DNA of 64,000 bases, from NCBI GenBank assembly GCA_029379385.1, contig CM055617.1, positions 11,813,532-11,877,531 on the forward strand, read 5' to 3'. The translations under genes and the position numbers were made by a program. Below the pieces are notes generated by a model. The model made no database searches, had not been told where the DNA came from, and worked only from the letters and a program-made list of their open reading frames with translations. This document shows, piece after piece, positions 12,088 through 23,809 of the stretch; the first letter of the stretch is position 1; every line of letters begins with the position of its first letter. The DNA is from Quillaja saponaria (Eukaryota > Streptophyta > Magnoliopsida > Fabales > Quillajaceae).

Positions 12088-13241
12088 GGTTTTTATTATT
12101 TTATAAAAAAATATTTCTATCAACATATAAAATTCTTTTCTTGTATACCCCTCTATCAATTAGTAAAAAATATTTCAAGTGTAGTTCAATATCAACATGC
12201 AAAATTTAGAGATGACAAACTCTTAAATTTTTTAGGAATAATGCATTTTATTTAAAAAGTTTGTTTTTTCTAATCTCTTGTTATTCTATAACTAATCTAA
12301 ATATCTAGAAAATAAAGAGGGAAATTCTGCCATGCCATTTCTTGTAGTGTTAATTACTAACAAAGCTCAGGATTTTCTAATAGCCCGGGCCAAGCTCATA
12401 AAAATATTTTAATTAATTTATATATATATAAATACTTGAAAATATAATTAAATTTTAACCTTCAAAAATTATAAATATTAAAAAGATAAAATTAATAATA
12501 ATAATAAAAAAACTAAATCCAATATATTTTTTCTTTTTGATCTCACTTAGCCATGGCTACTATTTTCAAACTTTTAAATTTACAATTAACTCTAAACCAT
12601 TTTAGAATTTTGCATTATATGTAATCGAATTTAGTCCCATATTTTTTCATTCAAAATTGAAATCATTAAGTAATTATGGCATTGGTCAACATAAAAGTGG
12701 AGATCCAAATGATGATATAAGAACAAAAAAAATTTGATTTTCATCATTGAAAACTAATAAAAATAAACAATTTATGCCTTCTTATTTTAGTGGTGGAGAT
12801 TAAAAAATAAATAAAAATTAAGGAAAACAATGGTGATGAAATGTGAATCAAAATATAAAAACAAAAATAAATAAACATTTCTCAAGCATTAATTAAGGTT
12901 CAAATATGATAACATGTGTATAATTTTTTTTTATTTTTTGACATATATTATTTGACGCAATTACTGTCTATGCTTTAAAAAATAAATACAACTATGTGAT
13001 AACCTAACTGATAGGTTGTGATCTTTATAGTTTATAACTAACAATTAATATTTCATAAATTAATTTAAAATTAGTTTTAGCCATAAATAAAACGCAAATA
13101 TCATTTAATCCTTAGGGTTCGTTTTCACATTTCACATAAAATTATATAATATATTATATTATATAGTTATGTTATTATCTTATTCTCTCTTTTCTATTAT
13201 ATAATTTTATAAGATTGTATAAAATAGTGTCAACAGTATAA

Positions 13242-13648
13242 GGCTGAATTTGGTAATACTGTAACTATAGTTATCAAAAAATTACAGTAACTATATTTAG
13301 TAAATTCTGTATAAAAGTAATGTGGGTAGCAAAAATAATGAAAAAGCTATTTGTAAAACAAATCTCATTTGAATGTATAAAATGGAAAAATAAATATCAT
13401 TAATTAAGAATATATTTGGTGAGAGAAATTAGATAGTTTATAAATTAATTAAAGATATATTTGGATTTTCTAAGAATAATAAGATAATTTTGTACTTTAA
13501 TTTTGAAAAAACACCGCTAATATTTTAAAATTATCACGTGGGGTTTTAAAAATACTCTTGATTATTTGAAAGCAGTAAAATAAGTACCATTCAAAAAATA
13601 ATTAACTAAATAATTTTTAGGTGTTGTAACTTTTAGCCAAACTCAGCC
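13242..13648. mobile_element. Tourist-type (PIF/Harbinger) MITE, 407 bp, TAA target duplication
   Basis: Ends are GGCTGAATTTGG on the left and, on the opposite strand, GGCTGAGTTTGG on the right. TAA flanks both sides (13239-13241 and 13649-13651). Three-base TWA duplication with GG-starting ends is diagnostic of PIF/Harbinger MITEs. It is non-coding. 13,652-14,915 is AT-rich with no gene seen. Confidence 0.8.
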
Positions 13649-14919
13649 TAAATCTATAATATCTTGTTGCTGCCAAACATTATACAAGAGACAACTAATT
13701 AATCTTATATTATCATGTTATACTTATAAAGTGAACCAAATGATCGCTAAACATTTATTAATGAATTATACTTTATCACTAATGATATTGTGATAAATTA
13801 CAAAACTCATAATTTAATTAAATTTATAATTTTATAATTTTTTTTAACATGATTTAAATAAAAATTTATTATAAGTTATAGGTAAATTTAATGTTACAGT
13901 TAAATAATAGATAAAAAATTAAAAATACTTTTAAAAAATATATCCAGGAAAAATAAAATATAAATATATTTAAAAATAAAATATCTAGATTATGAAAAAT
14001 AATAATTAAAATATGGATTAAAAAATTAGTTCATTTGAGAAAAAAAAATTAAAAATATTAGAAGTGCAGCTAATTATTATTATTATTAAGTATTATTATT
14101 GAGTTGCCACATCAAATTAATTATTCTCTCTCCAAATTTAATTGGTTAGAGATCTTTCATTTGTATGGATTTGGATATGTGTCATATTTTTATTGCTTTA
14201 AAATCTCGTAATCTTATCCTTACTACTTTGTAAATTTATGTGTTATATTGTAATTTTTACAAATTTCTAATTGCTGAGTATTTATCATCTATTGACCAAA
14301 CATAATGGGTGAGTCCACATACTTCATTATTTTCTTTTTTGTTGAAACTAACAAACAATGAAAATATAGGGAACTGGTAATGAAAGAACAAAAAAATAAA
14401 ATGAAGATGATATGGTTCTTTTACAAAACGTTATTGTAACAGCATAAATTATTTATTTATTCAGACTTACAACAGTGAGTATAAAGAATCAAATTATAAA
14501 ATAAATTTTATAAGAATTCTTACACCTGTTTTTTTTACTTTAATGGTGCATTTGAATTATTAAAATAATAATATTTTTGTGTGAAAATACAAATAGTTAA
14601 TTATTTAAATAATTAAAAAAAAATTTCAGTTAAAATTTAATGTATGGATATGTTTTGTTTGAATAAATTTAATAATTAATAAAATTGTCAAAGTAGCTAT
14701 TGTTTTATTATTTTAATTGAAATGTCTAAGGTTTAATTTCCTTTCATTCAACTAATTTTTTTAAAAATAATAATTATATAATAAAGTATAGATAGATATT
14801 TGTTAACAAAAACTGTATAGTAGATGTGTGACTCATGACTGGGGGTCAAGTCTTTTATTACTTATTTATCCGGGTGAACTGGTCAAGTCTCTCTCATATC
14901 GTCACATATGGGGCATATA

Positions 14920-15004
14920 TTCACTTTTATTGACTCAGAAAGGCAGGTCTAAACTCACTTTTATTGACTTAGAAAAGTAGGCCTGGATTCACTTTTATTG
15001 ACTA
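14920..15004. repeat. 34-bp tandem repeat, left part, interrupted by the Helitron
   Basis: The core TTCACTTTTATTGACT recurs at 14920, 14954 and 14988, period 34 bp. The next core appears at 35690, immediately after the Helitron's other end, so the array was once continuous. Confidence 0.85.
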
Positions 15005-15060
15005 CTAGGAATAACCCGTACCGTTACACAAACGCATAATATAAGAATTTATCGGTATTA
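15005..15060 (-). other. Helitron 3' terminus
   Basis: The minus strand ends GGTACGGGTTATTCCTAG, then T outside. TAAC and GTTA can pair just before the end. CTAG plus a preceding short hairpin is the Helitron termination signature. Confidence 0.75.
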
Positions 15061-16156
15061 TTTAAAAATAAGAATATGTATATCATCGTGGCAAATCTTA
15101 GTACTTTTTTTACATTTTTTATTTTAATTGGGACATAATTTATCAAGTAATTTAAAATTTTATTTTTTATTAGTTAAATAAGATTTCTTTTGTTTTTTAG
15201 CATAAGCTAGCAAGAATAATTGTACCAACTATAAGTGTTCAAATTTGTAATTTGCAATACAAAATTAAATGTAATTCAATGTTTAACAGAATTTTGATTT
15301 TCAATGTAAGAAAAAAAAAATCATCATTACTAAGTGAAATGTATAATTTTTTTTTTTTTTTTTGGTTTAAAAAAGAAGAAAAGAAGGAGTTAGCAATAAA
15401 TGTAAATAAAACAAATTTCTTATTCCTAACATAAATATTATTGAAAAAAAGCCATGTAGATGTGTTCATTCTATTATGAAATAAGCATTAATTGGGAAAC
15501 AAAATAAACATTATTGGGATTAAACGGAATTTTTAAAAAAACCTGAGTAAACATAGTAAAGCTCTAAATGATTCTATCTATTTGAGGATGTGATAAAGAA
15601 AAATAGATGAATATACATATGCAAATGGAATATGAATAAACAAAGAAGGAAAAAAAAAAAAAAAAAAGATGTTCTAAGTTACAGTGTCCCATGAGTAAGC
15701 ATTCGAGGTGCAAATAAGACCACAAAATTAAAAGCTCATGAAATGATCAAGGCAAGTCAATGGTTGCAAAAGGAAATTTATATATTCTCATATGCTTGCA
15801 CAAGGAAATTGATAACCATTGTTTCACATTAGTACATGTTCTTGCTGGCCAAAATTAAAACTTATAATGAACCCTACCCAACATTAAAAACACCAGTTTC
15901 ATAATGGGTTTCATTGCTTACTTAAAAAAAGAAAACAAAAGCATCATAGCTTAAGTTGGCTTTCATACACAACTCAACTAAGCCTTAAATCCTAAACTAA
16001 TTGAGGTTGACTATATGAATCATTTTCCTCCATTCGCATCGATCTGAGACAACATTTTCAGTAATCCCTAAAGCAGCCTATCTTTCTCAATTACTGCATT
16101 CCATGTAAGTTGGCTTGCATACACCATTTCAAAAAACATACAATGTCAACAGGAAA

Positions 16157-18169
16157 TTACTTCTCTGTCTTAACCTCAACATCATGGACATAAATGACAT
16201 TGAACTGATCCTCTTCTTCATTTTACAATTGAAGCTTATACTTTTCAAACATATGAGGAAGTATTGGTTTGTTTGAGGCACAACAATATCTGAAAACATA
16301 ACCTCCTTCCTGAAGCAAGTAGAACAATAGTTAAATCATTTAAAAAAATATATATAAGGGTGAGTTATGTGATGAATAATTATTTGTGCATTCATAATTT
16401 GGCAAGTCTAAGTTAAACCTTAATGGTGTTTTTCATCAAGGATTCACTAGTGCATTGCATCACTTTTTTAACATGCTCACTAAAGATTGTTGCTTGCAGC
16501 GATCCAGAATCATCATCAAGAATGACCTTTATTTGTAGCCTGCACTTTTTTTTAAGCATGATATCTTGAAATATATTTGTTGATAGTAAACAGATAATAA
16601 AGTACAATGAGTGTGTCAATTGTTAACATGGCTTGGCTATTGAATCTTCCTTCTTATAGGAAAAGCATGCAAAGGCTTTGTTGAACTCTGCCCCAGTACT
16701 TTTGTGGCAGCTAGAACATGCCATATACTAGAATGGCTGGTCTAATTTTGTGATTTGCATTCTGACTTTTGCCCAATATCATGAGAGCTGTAACGAAAAT
16801 ATTGAATATGGTTAATTTTATTATTTATGTTGTTTATTGAGTTGATGATATTTATATATTAGAGCCAAGAGTACACATGTTCTGTAGGTTTACTAATCAC
16901 AGTAATTGGTGAAGCTGCCTGTGGAGATAGCTTGATAGAAGAAGATGGTAAGGACAAATCAGTTTCAGTGCCAGCTAAAGCCTTGATATTGTCTTTGTAT
17001 TTCACCAACCTACATGGAAGAATATTTTATTATTTGGTCAAATACACTACCAACTTAAAATGCTTCTAAAATAATGAGCATGAAGAGTTAACCAATTTGT
17101 TAGATTCGTAGCCTCAAGTATGTCAGGATTAAGAGCAAAAAACAATGAAGCTTTTGTTGTCAATGAAAGTGCTATATCATAATGAGTTATTAGTGCAAGT
17201 ATGAGTATGGATATCAATAGTAATTTGTTATGCTAGGAAAAAGAACAAATCATTCATTCTCACCATTGTATGATACAACTTTCAAGTGGGTACCAATGAT
17301 AACATGCAGAGCATCAATCTGGTCAAATATCATGAAGGCCTCATTGGCAACAAATTGATCCCACATTATGAGAAATATGGGTTTTAAGCTATGAATTCAT
17401 TAAGATAAGAAAAATCTTTATAAGCCAATCCAATGTGCTAATGAAATTAGTTTAAACTTGGCAGACATATATTGGCTTTGAAAAAAAAAAAATCACCTTT
17501 TATTAATAATAAGGAATTCTTAAACATTATATTCATAAATCCTGGTTTGTTGCATTCTTGGAGGCATGGCTTTGATCAAAATTGCTATGACATTTGCAAT
17601 AGTGATAGATTAAAGCATGCTAAAAATAATTTTTCATAGCAATTGAGTTTTTGTTTTCCTTTGCTATAATGTTTTGATATTTTACCTATTTGAGATGTTG
17701 AATCCACATACTTCACAAATTGATCAAAGGGTGTGAAAGTGTATAAATTTGGGGTTGGAAATTCCTCCTCCATTGGTAGCTGCTCAATATAGGTAAGGGG
17801 AGAGAGTTTCCATTGAAATTCATTTGCTACCAGTCTATATTGTGGTGAAATGTTGTAATAATTCATGTATGACAAAGAAGTTCCAAATAAGTCCATCTCA
17901 GCAACAAAAATATATGTTTGCACTCTTGTCCCCTGCTTAAAAAGAATGAATAAAAGTAAGAAGTGATACCATCATCTAATATGGTGTGTAAAACTTGAGT
18001 GTCCAATCATGATTGTTCAAACCTCTCTATCCATAAGTACAACCCTTTGATATTTTTTGGGATTGCTCATTGAAGTACAAGGTAAGAGCTTCTTAATGAT
18101 TCGAACTTTCCTTGTCTAATTTCTGGTGTTTGGTGTGATTTCTCCAATGGAAAGTGTTTGTCTATCCAT
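16157..18169 (-). pseudogene. Helitron-encoded RPA1-like single-strand DNA-binding protein, decayed
   Basis: Replication protein A-like genes travel with plant Helitrons and presumably bind the single-stranded intermediate. Exons match RPA70 order. The N-terminal OB fold starts at MDRQTLSIGEI (18169) and continues after an intron at 17923-17690 with VQTYIFVAEMDLF and YRLVANEFQW. The second OB fold follows, with IMWDQFVANEA, HVIIGTHLKVVSYNG (about 17,390-17,270) and ALNPDILEATNLTNW (about 17,160-17,085). The zinc-ribbon fold has YMACSSCHKST and FACFSYK, then VILDDDSGSLQATIF (about 16,720-16,413). The last exon ends VEVKTEK at 16157. Good GT donors remain (for example after DSTSQIG). In-frame stops occur in the first exon, near 17,525, and near 16,225, so it is broken. 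It sits downstream of the helicase gene on the same strand. Confidence 0.8.
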
Positions 18170-21140
18170 CTCTGGAACAAAAAAAAAAAAAAACATGGCA
18201 GTGGGTTAGTTTCACACAAAAATAAGAAATATGAGTATGCAAAAGAGATGAATATGACCTAAGAGAAAAAATAATGGAGCTTTAAGATAAAAAGTCAGCA
18301 GTCACTCAAGAAAAGCAAGAGTTTATGAACAATTTTTGAAAGAATGTACGTAGTTGTGTATTAGACATGAGAATGAAAATAATGAAATTAAGAGGAAATT
18401 TGTTATTTCTTATGTAAATGAAGATTTGCTTCCTAGTGATAAATGTAGTGTTGAAACCATATGATCATCAGTTTTTATATATAAGTTGCAGGTGTAGCTG
18501 TTGTAATGCATGTAATAAGTAAGAATTAATAAATATAAGTTGCATACTTTTCACCTTGGAAAGGAAATATACAATGGTGGAGTTGAAGTGAAGATCCAGA
18601 TGATGGAAAGGAGATGAACTAAGTCTTTTATACAAGTTTTAGTTTGCATATACACCAATAGCGAAGTTTGAGTACAATTAGGGATTTTTTGATCTAATGA
18701 GGTTTGAAAGATCTGTCAATAATGAATGCAAGGTCAATCAAAAAAGTATACTATATGGTGAGCAAGAAGTGTGCAACAATAAGGTCAAATTTACTAAAAA
18801 TATATATTTGAAGTAAAATAAAAGATATATGTATGGAGTAAATTTATTAAACTAAGACACTGACAGTACAACAAAGTAGATACAATGTAGAATATTAAAG
18901 GTGAAAATTGATCATTTTTGTTAATAAAATAAGTGATACTCCATTGCTTGTAGAGATAGGGTAGTACAACAAACTACTCAGATTTTGGAAGAAAAGATTT
19001 GGAATCATTACTTTTTCCTTAAGGATCTACCATAAGATTTTTCACTGTTTCATAGCAGTGACAGTGTATTATTTGTAGATTTTATTCTATACCACACTCT
19101 ACCTCTATAAGGATCAGTTATAGGCATATTTATTGTAGGTGACTATTAAATTTTAACTTTTCCTTTCTTTTTTAGCATTAACAAATTATACAATACTTTT
19201 TCCTTTCTTTTTTTCCTTTTATTACTAGAGATGGATCCTTTTTTTTCATTCTTGAAAGGTAGCTTCTTTATCATCTGTTTAGCTGACCAAAGTCCTTATA
19301 TAAATATGTAGATGAGTCTACAGTCCTTCCTATCTAACAAAACTAACACACATCCACTGGCAAACAACAAAAGGAGGCTGTAAAGAGTTACCACATTTGT
19401 TTCTTTAACTCCTCAAGAATCAACAAAAGTAATATTGAATATAAAGATAATACATGTATGCGAGACAAATCATAACCAAATACACCATATAATATCCATT
19501 TTAGTTGAAAATTGTTTGAGAAATGATAACCTAGAAGCATTTTGAATAATTAAAAAAATAAGCTTGAAATAAATATTTTCTAGTTGATCACCATTTTATA
19601 TGGCATAGTAGAGTACGAACGGTGTAAACATGAATGATTTAAGAAGCTCTTTGAAAATGCATATCAGATTATGAAAAATAATAGCAAAAAGTTGTATACC
19701 CATCACAACGTCTCTTTTGCTTTGTTTCCTAAGTACATCCATCATCTTTATCAATTAAAGAAAATATCAAATTAAAAGAAAAATACAGACAACGAAAGAA
19801 AAATGAAGATGCAATTTGATAATGATCACATTATTTCTAAAAGAAACTACCTTCCTTTGAGGTTCAACAAAATCTTAATAAGAGGAAAATTATTGATTTA
19901 CAATGAATTAGCAGCCATAAAACTATAAAGTGAAAATCATCAAAACAAATAGGGTATTTGTATGAATAATAAGATATGAGTTTGCAGCTTATTCTTCATT
20001 CAACAGAAAATGCTAAGATTTATGATAGCAACTTCATTGGAGTAGCGAAACCAAAATGTTTTATCCTTTTTATTTCTTAAGAATTGTGGAAGACAAAAAG
20101 GTGACACTATTGATTGCCTTATTTAAAAATAGATTTAATTGTTCACTACCGAAACATGGCTTGCCTAATCCCCAAAGGGTGATACCTTGCGGGACTTGCT
20201 GTCACCATATAGTAGCAGTAGCTTAGTAAGACTAAATGTGGATTGTTTAACCCTCAAATGGTGTTGCCATGCTGCGACACCTTGCAACGATATACATAAC
20301 CACACATATTAGTTTAACATAAAAGCCTATAAGTAGCTTGCTTTTCACATATATTGCAAATAAAAGCCTTTAGGGAGCTTGCTTTCCACATTTATTGTTA
20401 TTTCATGAAATACAACATTGTTTACTTCACTCTATAATTATTTATCTATCACTAATTTTCTGGAATTAATAAAGATGAACAACCTTTTTTTCTTTTGTCT
20501 TTTCCACCTTTTAGTATGCTTCTTATTTAGCCCACATTTATCTCAAGTTACATGCACGATTACCCCCAGATTAGAATAACTTATCAAAGGAGTGCTTTTG
20601 CAAATATTAACTATGTAAACTCTTTCCTTATAGAATCAAAAACTATTCATTATATTAAATGCTACCATCATTGATTGAACTAAGGCAATGGCATGCTTTC
20701 GTTCATCCTTGGCACCTTGTAGTTAACAAAAGATAAGAAAATCAAAGGCTTTCATAACACCAATACAATTAAATCTAATTCTTCCATCTCTATCATGTTT
20801 TTAAAAGCAATATACACCAAAGAACACTCAAACAACTATGAAATGTTAATTTTTCTTTACTAATATTATCTTAATAACCTAAAAACTACTAAAGGCACTA
20901 TAAAACAAAAACTAGTACCAAAAATGAAAACACCAGCCAAATTTAGTTCCTTTTTAATGTTACATATTAACTAACTCAAACCTATATACCTTAAATATAT
21001 TCATAATGATACGTACTTGGAGAAGGCAAGTAATTAGCGGCAGGAAAAATGGAATATGCTGTAATAACCTCAAATTAGTAATTTCTATTTTATAAATTAG
21101 CAAAAGGGAAATCTAGAAGCTAAAGATAATAAAATATAAA
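18170..21140. other. Helitron spacer without recognisable gene
   Basis: About 3 kb between the RPA-like gene and the exon-like pieces. It is AT-rich with many stops in all frames. A slightly GC-richer stretch at 20,150-20,290 contains no recognisable protein or RNA. Confidence 0.6.
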
Positions 21141-21147
21141 ATACTAC

Positions 21148-21248
21148 CTCATGGAGAATCATCACACTAGATAACTCTCCTGCAACAAAGTCAACAACTA
21201 CAAATGTGAGTTCCAATCCACAATATAAATGCCCGCATATCTGGAATC
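21148..21248 (-). pseudogene. Exon-like fragment, possibly captured host sequence
   Basis: A 101-bp open stretch is bounded by an acceptor (TTTTTTAATTAG at 21249) and a donor (GAG|GTAGTATT at 21147). One frame is open throughout and reads GHLYCGLELTFVVVDFVAG in its middle. I do not recognise the protein. It begins in a phase that does not fit directly on the exon-like piece at 22584-22751, so a further exon would have to lie between. Lying between the helicase and RPA genes of a Helitron, it may be a captured gene piece. This rests on splice signals and an open frame only. Confidence 0.3.
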
Positions 21249-22583
21249 CTAATTAAAAAAATTAAGTGTAAGACATAAACTGGGAATCTTAAAAAGCCTG
21301 AACCTGCCCTATAAATATATACAGTAAGTAGCACAATTCAAAAGCTGAGTAAATGGATAATTACATACCTCAATTAGGTTATGCTTGACCAAATTATATA
21401 TCTTTGATCACTTTGATGCTCAGTCGCTAATATTAGGTTCTCTTATGATACAGTTGTAAGTTGAAAAACTAAGACATGAGGAATGATGTGACATTAATAA
21501 TCAGTTGTACACAACAATTCAACTTTCTAGTTAAAAGTTAAAATTAGAGCAGTAGAAAACCAACAAATATGTTATTTGGTCATAACTATAACTAAAATTA
21601 GGTTAAAATAATGAGTAAAAAGTGGGAAGGAGTTAACATATTTTAAATATTGTATCCCACTGCTATTTTCAGTAAATCTATTTTCATCTACAATATCTTG
21701 AAGTAGACATTGAAGAGGTACTACACACGAGAGTCAAACATGAAGTTTTCTAAGCATAAACTTTTTGAATTTTCAAAATAGAAAATAAATTGATTAATAG
21801 AATGATTAAGTTTTAAATGCAAGGTAAGAATTGCACATAAGCTATATTTTTATCATATAGTGTAGAAGATAAGGTCCATGAAGTAAGCGATTTTCAAACA
21901 ACTTTTGTGGAAACAAAATTGTGTAAATTTTATCAAGCAACTAAAATTCTTCCATGACAAAATCAAGTTATAAACTGAATCAATTAGCAAGGAAAAAAGT
22001 AATAGTAGCAATTTGTCATTCATGTAGGTAAATGTCTTTCATAGGTACTAAACAACATAAAATGACATCTATAGCATTTAGCATATCCATCTTCTTATAT
22101 TGCTACTTCTCGGTGGTTGAACAACAATTCCTGCCAATGGTCCTAGTTGTCCTTTGTGCTGGTGTTTAGTGTAGCTATTGGTGCTCTTGTTATGGTAAGT
22201 GTCGTTGGTTCATTTGGCATTGCTATTTCTCATTTGAGGTTCGCTTTGCTATTTTTGGTTGTCATTGATTAAACTTAGTGTTTTTGATTTGTGGTTATCT
22301 TACTATATCTTGGTCATACTTAGTATATCTTTTTCTCTCTTTTATTATTTATTTTTTTTTACCGTGTGGTTTTTTAGTTATAACTTTAAAAAAAATTATG
22401 AGAATATGATTAACCAATATGAGTTCCTTTTTCTAAATCTCTCATTTACGAAATATAGTAATTCAAAAAGCTAAAATTATAACTAAGTTATACATATGCA
22501 AGCAATGAAGATTATATGAAATTGCATCAAAAATCTTAATGAAATTAGTATAGAATGCACATGCATCATCTCAATGAACTTAC

Positions 22584-22751
22584 CTCCACTACTGTATCAT
22601 GTATAAAGAATAGGGTTCCTCGAGAAAATGAAAGAGTATTCGAATGAGACACTTTTTTAACATATCGATCATGAAGTTGCAAAAAATTGATACCAAGAAA
22701 AGTTGTATAGTCCAACACTAGGGCACATTTGTTAGTGGCAAAAAACAATAG
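22584..22751 (-). pseudogene. Exon-like fragment of 56 codons, possibly captured host sequence
   Basis: The acceptor GTCATTTGTAG at 22752 and the strong donor GAG|GTAAGTTC at 22583 bound exactly 168 bp with no stop in one frame. It reads FFATNKCALVLDYTTFLG, then NFLQLHDRYVKK, and ends FIHDTVVE. Whole codons at both ends make it a symmetric exon. I cannot name the family. It is not part of the usual Helitron helicase or RPA proteins that I can recognise, so a captured gene fragment is the likeliest reading. Confidence 0.35.
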
Positions 22752-22839
22752 CTACAAATGACACCAGTTTATAGATTAGAATAAGAAAATAATGATAGTG
22801 AATGAACAATGCTAACCAAGGAATTAAAATTCATTTTGA

Positions 22840-23630
22840 GGTACCGTTTCGACAAGCCCAAAAATAGAAATGATTCTAAAAACAGCATGGAAACACTAAA
22901 TTTTGTGGAAACGCATGGAAATATATAATAAAACACATATTATAATAATTTTAGGTATCTAACATTATTAATTTAATACATAAAATACTATTAAATATAT
23001 AACAAAGTAAAATTCTAAACATAAACATACAAATTAGAGAAAAATATCAAATTACAATTACATCCAACTAATAGTGGAGTGACTAGCAAGTGATCAACCC
23101 ATATTTAATGAAAATTTTAATTTGAACCAACATATTTATGTTCTAAAAATTTAATATTATCTATCACTAAGTTAAACTAAATTATTACAAAATATTTGTA
23201 TAAAAAAAATAATAAATAAATGAAAGACCAAGAAACCTAACATATGTAAAATCCTAAAAAAATTATCTTTGCTAAATTATACCATCTGAATATACATCAA
23301 ATAAGATTAAAAAAAATTGAAATCCTAAAATATGAAGAGAATTAGAGCCAACACTTTAGATTTTTAAATTTTGAAAATGCCTTGTTTTTGTCGATCTATT
23401 TCGTGTGAAATCGATTAGAAATAACCCCGTTTTGTGTGGAAATGCCCATGTTTTGAGTGGAAACACCCTCATTTCGTGTGAAAACACTCCTGTTTCGTGT
23501 GGAAATGCTCCCGTTTTGCATGTGATGTTGCATTTCTATAAGTGAGTTTCGTTTCAGGTAGTGTGGAAATGGAAACGTTTCGCAAGTTTCGACCGTTTTA
23601 ACCCGAAATTTTTAAACTTTGATGCTAACT
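22840..23630. mobile_element. Possible inserted repeat with GTTTCG-rich ends
   Basis: Sequence type changes here: the left side has ACCGTTTCGACAAG and the right side CGTTTCGCAAGTTTCGACCG, with many GGAAAC/GTTTCG words and an AT-rich middle. No clean inverted ends or target duplication could be fixed. It separates the helicase end from the exon-like piece at 22584. Confidence 0.3.
23429..23512. repeat. 21-bp minisatellite, four units
   Basis: Four exact-length 21-bp units of the form GTTTCGTGTGGAAATGCxCCC, at 23429, 23450, 23471 and 23492, varying at a few positions. Confidence 0.85.
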
Positions 23631-23809
23631 GGAAGCAAGATAAATTAAAAAAATATATATATAGGCAGTAAACAATTAACTTGCATTGTGAGATCACAAA
23701 TTATGATTCCTAAAATTCAATGGTAGTCATTGCCAAACATCATAAAAGTGATGCTAACTGAAGAACTTTTTTGCAAACCATATTAGTAGTTATTTAATTC
23801 GAGTGTGTC

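Noticed and set aside
16157..18169. A genuine host RPA1 gene
   Set aside because: It contains in-frame stops, lies within the Helitron ends, and is on the same strand as the Rep-helicase gene.
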